In this document: one piece after another, positions 59,602 through 64,000 of the stretch
How the letters are laid out: every line of letters begins with the position of its first letter
Position numbering within the stretch: the first letter of the stretch is position 1
Assembly (NCBI GenBank): GCA_026874595.1
Contig: CM049317.1
Coordinates: 40,260,401 to 40,324,400 of the forward strand
Reading direction: 5' to 3'
Length of the DNA stretch: 64,000 nt
Origin: Sipunculus nudus
Taxonomy: Eukaryota; Annelida; Sipuncula; Golfingiida; Sipunculidae
The notes under the pieces: model-generated
Seen by the model: the letters and a program-made list of their open reading frames with translations, nothing else
Told to the model about the DNA's origin: nothing
Database searches by the model: none
Made by a program: the position numbers and the translations under genes

Positions 59602-60264
59602 GATTAAAACAGGAGCAATCTATCAACATCGAGTTAAAATCGATCAGATCATCTATATAACGGTTTTGAAAAAGATTCTGGCGACCAACTTGTTAAATGC
59701 AAAAAAGGGAAATATAAGAGGGATGTAAAGAAACTTGTGAAAGTTTTTAATGAACGATTATATTGTACATGAAGAGTGAAAGAATCCTTAGGCTATACGT
59801 AGAGTTCTTAATAAAAATAAGAGGATTATCAGTCTTTTATTATGGCTATATACATTTAACATTTTTTTAAATTTTTGATAAATTCAATTTTATATACATT
59901 CATACTAAGTGTATATCTCACCTATTTATCTCACTTCAGTCACCTATATTTGTCTAAAATAAATGCCTGGATTGAAAGGTTCCTAATCAGCGCCGCTGAT
60001 CAGCGAAATAGTTACTGGCAGGTAACTTGCGTTTCATGTATAATTATGAACACACAAAAAATGCATAAATTTGTAAATACGTAATACTGAAAGGAAAGAT
60101 GTCTTTTAATCATATTTAAACACAAAATAGGCGGAGGTTGCTATATTGGAGATAATTTGCCTCAAATAAATGCTTTAATTGAAAGGTGGCTGATCAGCGC
60201 GCTGATCAGCGTTTTATACTGCAGACCGCTGATCAGCGCGCTGATCAGCGAATTATACCCTCCC
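57611..60264. mobile_element. 2.65-kb foldback DNA element with 9-bp target duplication
   Basis: The inverted arms are 57,611-57,930 and 59,950-60,264. Both ends read GGGAGGGTATAATTCGCTG inwards. CGTAACATA lies immediately outside both ends (57,602-57,610 and 60,265-60,273). The arms carry about ten GCTGATCAGC palindromes, often paired as TGATCAGCGCGCTGATCA (at 57,629, 60,192 and 60,230). A ~205-bp subunit is repeated in tandem in the left arm (about 57,680-58,090). The interior is AT-rich with no transposase. A 9-bp duplication fits Mutator-like or Merlin-like elements; unassigned. Confidence 0.85.
59496..59600. repeat. AT microsatellite inside the foldback element
   Basis: (AT)n of about 100 bp, broken once by TGTAAT. 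Frames through it encode only YIYIYI. Confidence 0.9.
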
Positions 60265-60273
60265 CGTAACATA

Positions 60274-61425
60274 CCCGTAACATAGCGTTCTGCTATCAGA
60301 ATAAGACTAATTTTCCAGGGAGTCACACTTGGTGAGCTTATCCCCTTTTGGACAGTTCGGTCCGCTTTTATGTCACCCCTTATCAATATACATTTATATA
60401 TATTGCATTATATAAAAATATATAACTTTACTAATTTAATTACTATTGCAATTAACGACGTTGATTTAAGGTTTCTCGGAGAATACATATGTTTCATGCA
60501 ATTAAATTTATATACATAAAATCTGAAAAAAAATCAATAATTACATAAATATATACACTCCGTATGAAAACCACAGGATACGCTATATTCACTTACGCTA
60601 TAACGTGTGTGAAGCAACTTTATTTATACAAGCACAAATATGCAAAGACACATTATCAAATTTTTCCAGTAAAACAGAATTACATAATTGTTTTGCTAAA
60701 CAGGTAAAAGCACATCACAACAAAACAAATTTTATTGAAATGTTATTATTTTTTTTTCATAGAAATGACCTAATGGCTGGAGCTCTAACATAATCGGTAT
60801 TAATCTACTGAAAATAAAAATAATGTAAATAAAATATTTTCATGCGAAGGAGAGGGTCGAAATTGAGAAACCTATCACTTTTTGGGTAAGAAGTTCTAAA
60901 TAAAATTATATTTTCTATAGCCTTTAAAAATGTGCAAAATATCCCTGCCATTTTATGTTCCATTTTTCCAATATAATAAAAATTATCAATGAATAAATTT
61001 ATAATAGAATTAGGAGGAAATGTTTAATCCTAGAATACAATTTAATATTATATAAAACATATATATTAGATAATATATAAAACATGTAAATAAATATAAA
61101 CAAGTAAATTCATAATACACCGGTTAGTGTATGTACTGGTGTTCTGTATAATAAACTTTTGCATTTCTCTATTAATCGAATAATTAATGAACTTCTTGCA
61201 GTGATCAAACACTTTGATGCTGACAGCTGTCAAACCGAGGCGCGCTCAGTAAATCCAGCCGTTGGGTTCCGGATTCCTATTGCCTACTTCCAAGTTTTAT
61301 ACACAGTCTTACTAATATCCAATGTAAACATAGAAACTGTCACATGTCAGCTGATGTTGGATCTCACATGGCAACCGGACAGCTGGCCCTGCAAGATTAT
61401 TTTTTTCCGATAAAAACTAACGATA
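60274..61425. other. AT-rich spacer, possible promoter region of the next exon
   Basis: A second copy of CCCGTAACATA follows the foldback element (60,275-60,285). The rest is AT-rich without a supported gene. The last 200 bp before 61,426 are GC-richer, with CpGs (GAGGCGCGCTCAG), which would suit a promoter. Confidence 0.35.
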
Positions 61426-61499
61426 ATGGGAGACCAGTATCACTTAAAAATTAGCGGCGATAAAGCGGCCGCCGTGGACGCTTATTTGGAATATAGAAG
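61426..61499 (+). CDS. candidate first coding exon of an unidentified host gene
   Basis: ATG at 61,426 opens 24 codons (MGDQYHLKISGDKAAAVDAY...) followed by a good donor, AAG/GTGAGG, at 61,500, in phase 2. The local GC rise and CpGs in and before the exon support a gene start. The rest would lie beyond the interspersed repeats and off the window. The protein is not recognised and the exon is too short to name. It could be a chance ATG. Confidence 0.35.
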
Positions 61500-61748
61500 G
61501 TGAGGCTATGGTCTTGATCTGTTTATGTCTGGTAGTTCTGGTTCTGGTTTAGGAGCCCATAAGAATTTATTGGACTCCTCAATTGCTTTTTTTAGCGACT
61601 GATGTGCATATATATATATATGTTTCAACTTTATATACATAAATTCTGAAAAAAAGTGTTCAATCGTTACATAAATATATTCACACCGTATACAACCACA
61701 GCCTCACAGGTTACGCATATTCACTTTAAGTTGCAATAATAGCATTAT
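61500..61748. other. no gene seen
   Basis: Intron-like sequence if the preceding exon is real. A short AT run lies at 61,609-61,621. Confidence 0.3.
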
Positions 61749-63175
61749 TATGTAACTTTATTTAATCAAGATGCAATTGTTTACCCAAAATTAGATCTCA
61801 GTTTTGCATTTTTTAAAGTTATTAGTATAAGTAAAAATTCAATACCTTAAATTTTGTCCAACTTTGGCCACGGCATGATTTTTCCCTAGCCGTAAGCAGT
61901 GTTGATTTAATTTTCACAGCATATATATACATAAGGATTAAATCTTTTAAAATCTTTAATTTCAAAGGAATTGATTGAAAATAGTATCTTTAATTCAAGT
62001 TTTAATACACAGTATGTCAAGAGTTGTTTACATCAAGCCCACATAGTACAGCCTTCACCTGTGTTAAATAACCCTTGGCTCAGCTTGGCCACTTAACTGG
62101 CAGGCTTCCCCTCTGCCCTGCACACCTGGGATCCCCCCCCCCCCCCCCCGAATGGTGCATTAACAAGATGAATGTTATAATTTTCTGTATTTGATTCATT
62201 CTTATTCTAGGCTTTTGCTACATTTTAGATTTTATATTGTACCTTCAGGTTACAATGATTAAAGTGCACATTTAATTGTGTCAAGAAAGTGGTGTATTGC
62301 TATGAAAGTGTGGATGTTCATCAGATAAGGAATTCCTTACTTCAAAAGAGTAAAAACTTCACCAGGTGTGAAATTGAATATTAATTCCAGTAATAAATTA
62401 TAGCTGAGATGGTAATTAGCACAATATTGTTAGTTCCTCATTCAACCAACAGTGTGCATGTATACCTTATTTGAAAAGATGTTTTTATTTTATCAAATTT
62501 ACTGAATCCATCTTTAATGAAATCTTATATTTTGGTGAATAAATTTAATTTATACTGAAAACTCCAATGTACAAAACTTTTTAATAGTAATTCAAGAAAT
62601 AATCTTGAAGATGCCATGTTGTGGCATTATTTTCTTTTAAATTCAGTTTAAACATTTGTGATTTAAATATAATAAAATATATATGTATGCATAATATGAA
62701 CTGATGTGAGCTGAACTCTGGATCAATTATGATTGCAACTCAGAATTCTGATATTTTAACTTATATTTTCAAATTTTTTTATTACATGTCTATAAAACTT
62801 GTAAATAAAAAAATGAATCTGATAAAAACTATTAATGGAAAAAGTTGATATGCTAAAAAATAGGCTTTTATATAAACTTAAATGCATTATTCCCTTGAAA
62901 GTAAATTAAAAGTATCAGTCCATTCTGTCCACTTGGCTTTTCAATCTCTAAATGTATCTCAAAACTTTTACTGTTTTTCTTCATGACTGTCTTGTCAGAG
63001 TATTAGTTTTGCAATGATATATTTAGAACTTTAATACAACCAAGTAGGAAGGACAGTTCCTCTTACCTTCTCATATGCTTATATGAAAAACATTACAAAA
63101 GAATATTTTGCATATTTTGCATTAGCTAAAATTTCAAACTTCAGCTGAGCGCCGTGACCCATGGGTTCCTTGTTT
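61749..63175 (-). repeat. interspersed repeat R1, reversed copy lacking its 3' end
   Basis: Collinear in reverse with 36,861-38,290. The 5' motif at 63,143-63,175 (GACCCATGGGTT on one strand) sits at the junction with the LINE fragment. It has a C run at 62,133-62,149. The GGAC microsatellite and tail are absent. Confidence 0.75.
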
Positions 63176-64000
63176 TATCCCAGTGATGGTTTGTACAATG
63201 TTTATTTCATGAGAATAAGGAATTCCAATATAATTAATAGGTTTGTCAGAAAAATTAATTTCATATTTCTCTGTGATTTCATCACATTTTTTTAGCTGTC
63301 CCAGTAAAATACCTTCTATTTTCTTCAGATTTAACTGAGGTGCGGCTACTTTACCAAATTTATTTACTTGCTTTAACTTATGTTTCAAGGGATTATAGTC
63401 ATTCAATAACAACACTGTGTCATCCGCATACTGAAGTATGGGAGAGTGTTTCTCTTTGTTAGAGATAAACTTGAATTGTTAAGATCTAGTTTAATATTAC
63501 ATTAGCTAAGATTTTTGTGGCTATGATAAAAAGAAATGTAGAAATCGGACATCCTTACCAGATTCCTTTTTCCAATAGCTAGTGTTTTTGTAAGCCATCC
63601 ATTATTCTTAACTGTAAAAATTAAGTACTTCCACCCATTTAAAGAAAGTGTTACCAAAATTAAACTTACGTAAGGCAATTAAGTAGGAAGTCCATATTTA
63701 AATTATCAAAAGCTTTTGAAAAATTGAGTAAACAGTTCAGTCCTTTTTTATTGTATTTCTCACCAAAATCAATATAGTCTAATACATATCTAAATATTTG
63801 TTTCAATGGAGTGTCCTTTTATGTAGGCTGTTTGTTTTTTTTTAAACTATTTTATTTATAATATTTTGAAGTCTCTTTGCTAGCAAGAAAGTGGATATTT
63901 TATAAACAGAGTATGTTATATTCACACAACTAACATTTCAAATTCATAATTATATTTCAGTTTAACATATATGTATATACCATAATGTATGAGAAGTTAG
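63134..64000 (-). pseudogene. LINE reverse transcriptase fragment, L1/Tx1-like, decayed
   Basis: Read from 64,000 downwards: motif A FSKAFDNLNMDFL (about 63,722-63,684), then FNFGNTFFKWVEVL, then GCPISTFLFIIATKILANV (about 63,555-63,495, with an in-frame stop just before), then motif C QYADDTVLLL (63,432-63,402), then LNLKKIEGILLGQLK and INYIGIPYSHE. The order and wording of these motifs fit the L1/Tx1 branch of non-LTR elements. Stops and frameshifts make it a relic. It is cut at about 63,175 by R1 and continues past the window end. Confidence 0.75.

Noticed and set aside
59420-59660. Frames encoding YIYIYI
   Set aside because: Translation of the AT microsatellite.

Overview
The window is non-coding, repeat-dominated nuclear DNA of an animal, most likely a marine lophotrochozoan such as a bivalve mollusc. 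The evidence is AT-rich sequence, split genes with GT-AG introns, long AT/GTCT/GGAC microsatellites, a Gmr1-type Ty3 retrotransposon, and interspersed repeats of the kind common in molluscan genomes. The species assignment is inference. I see no bacterial genes, rRNA or tRNA.

Region by region: (1) 1-4,000 holds the 3' part of an interspersed repeat (called R1 here) and a four-exon gene on the minus strand for a small OB-fold protein; its splice phases agree across all three introns. (2) 4,005-29,640 is a block of complex repeats within repeats. Its parts are a 230-330-bp poly-G/GGATCC unit, a 215-bp unit, a 332-bp unit and a ~148-bp satellite, assembled into a higher-order unit of about 10-12 kb that is present nearly twice (about 10.43-17.86 kb against 20.11-27.59 kb). 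It has no credible protein gene, but it carries at least 25 CTCF-like motifs, all in one orientation, plus X-box-like palindromes and nuclear-receptor-type half-sites. (3) 29,761-30,033 is a small TIR element. (4) 30,095-53,762 is a tandem Gmr1-like LTR retrotransposon arranged LTR-internal-LTR-internal-LTR. The integrase lies upstream of the reverse transcriptase. The two ~11.47-kb units are almost identical and share every disabling mutation and three nested insertions. The middle LTR is a recombinant of the outer two. (5) 53,763-57,600 holds a reversed R1 fragment, AT microsatellites with hairpin flanks, and a GC-richer stretch bounded by 34-bp direct repeats. (6) 57,611-60,264 is a foldback DNA element with a perfect 9-bp target duplication. 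(7) 61,426-61,499 is a candidate first coding exon of a host gene. (8) 61,749-64,000 holds a reversed R1 copy and a decayed L1/Tx1-like LINE reverse transcriptase.

No gene pathway is present. The biology here is genome architecture: mobile elements nested in one another, DNA-level amplification by unequal crossing-over, and a satellite-like block that may act as a cluster of architectural-protein sites.
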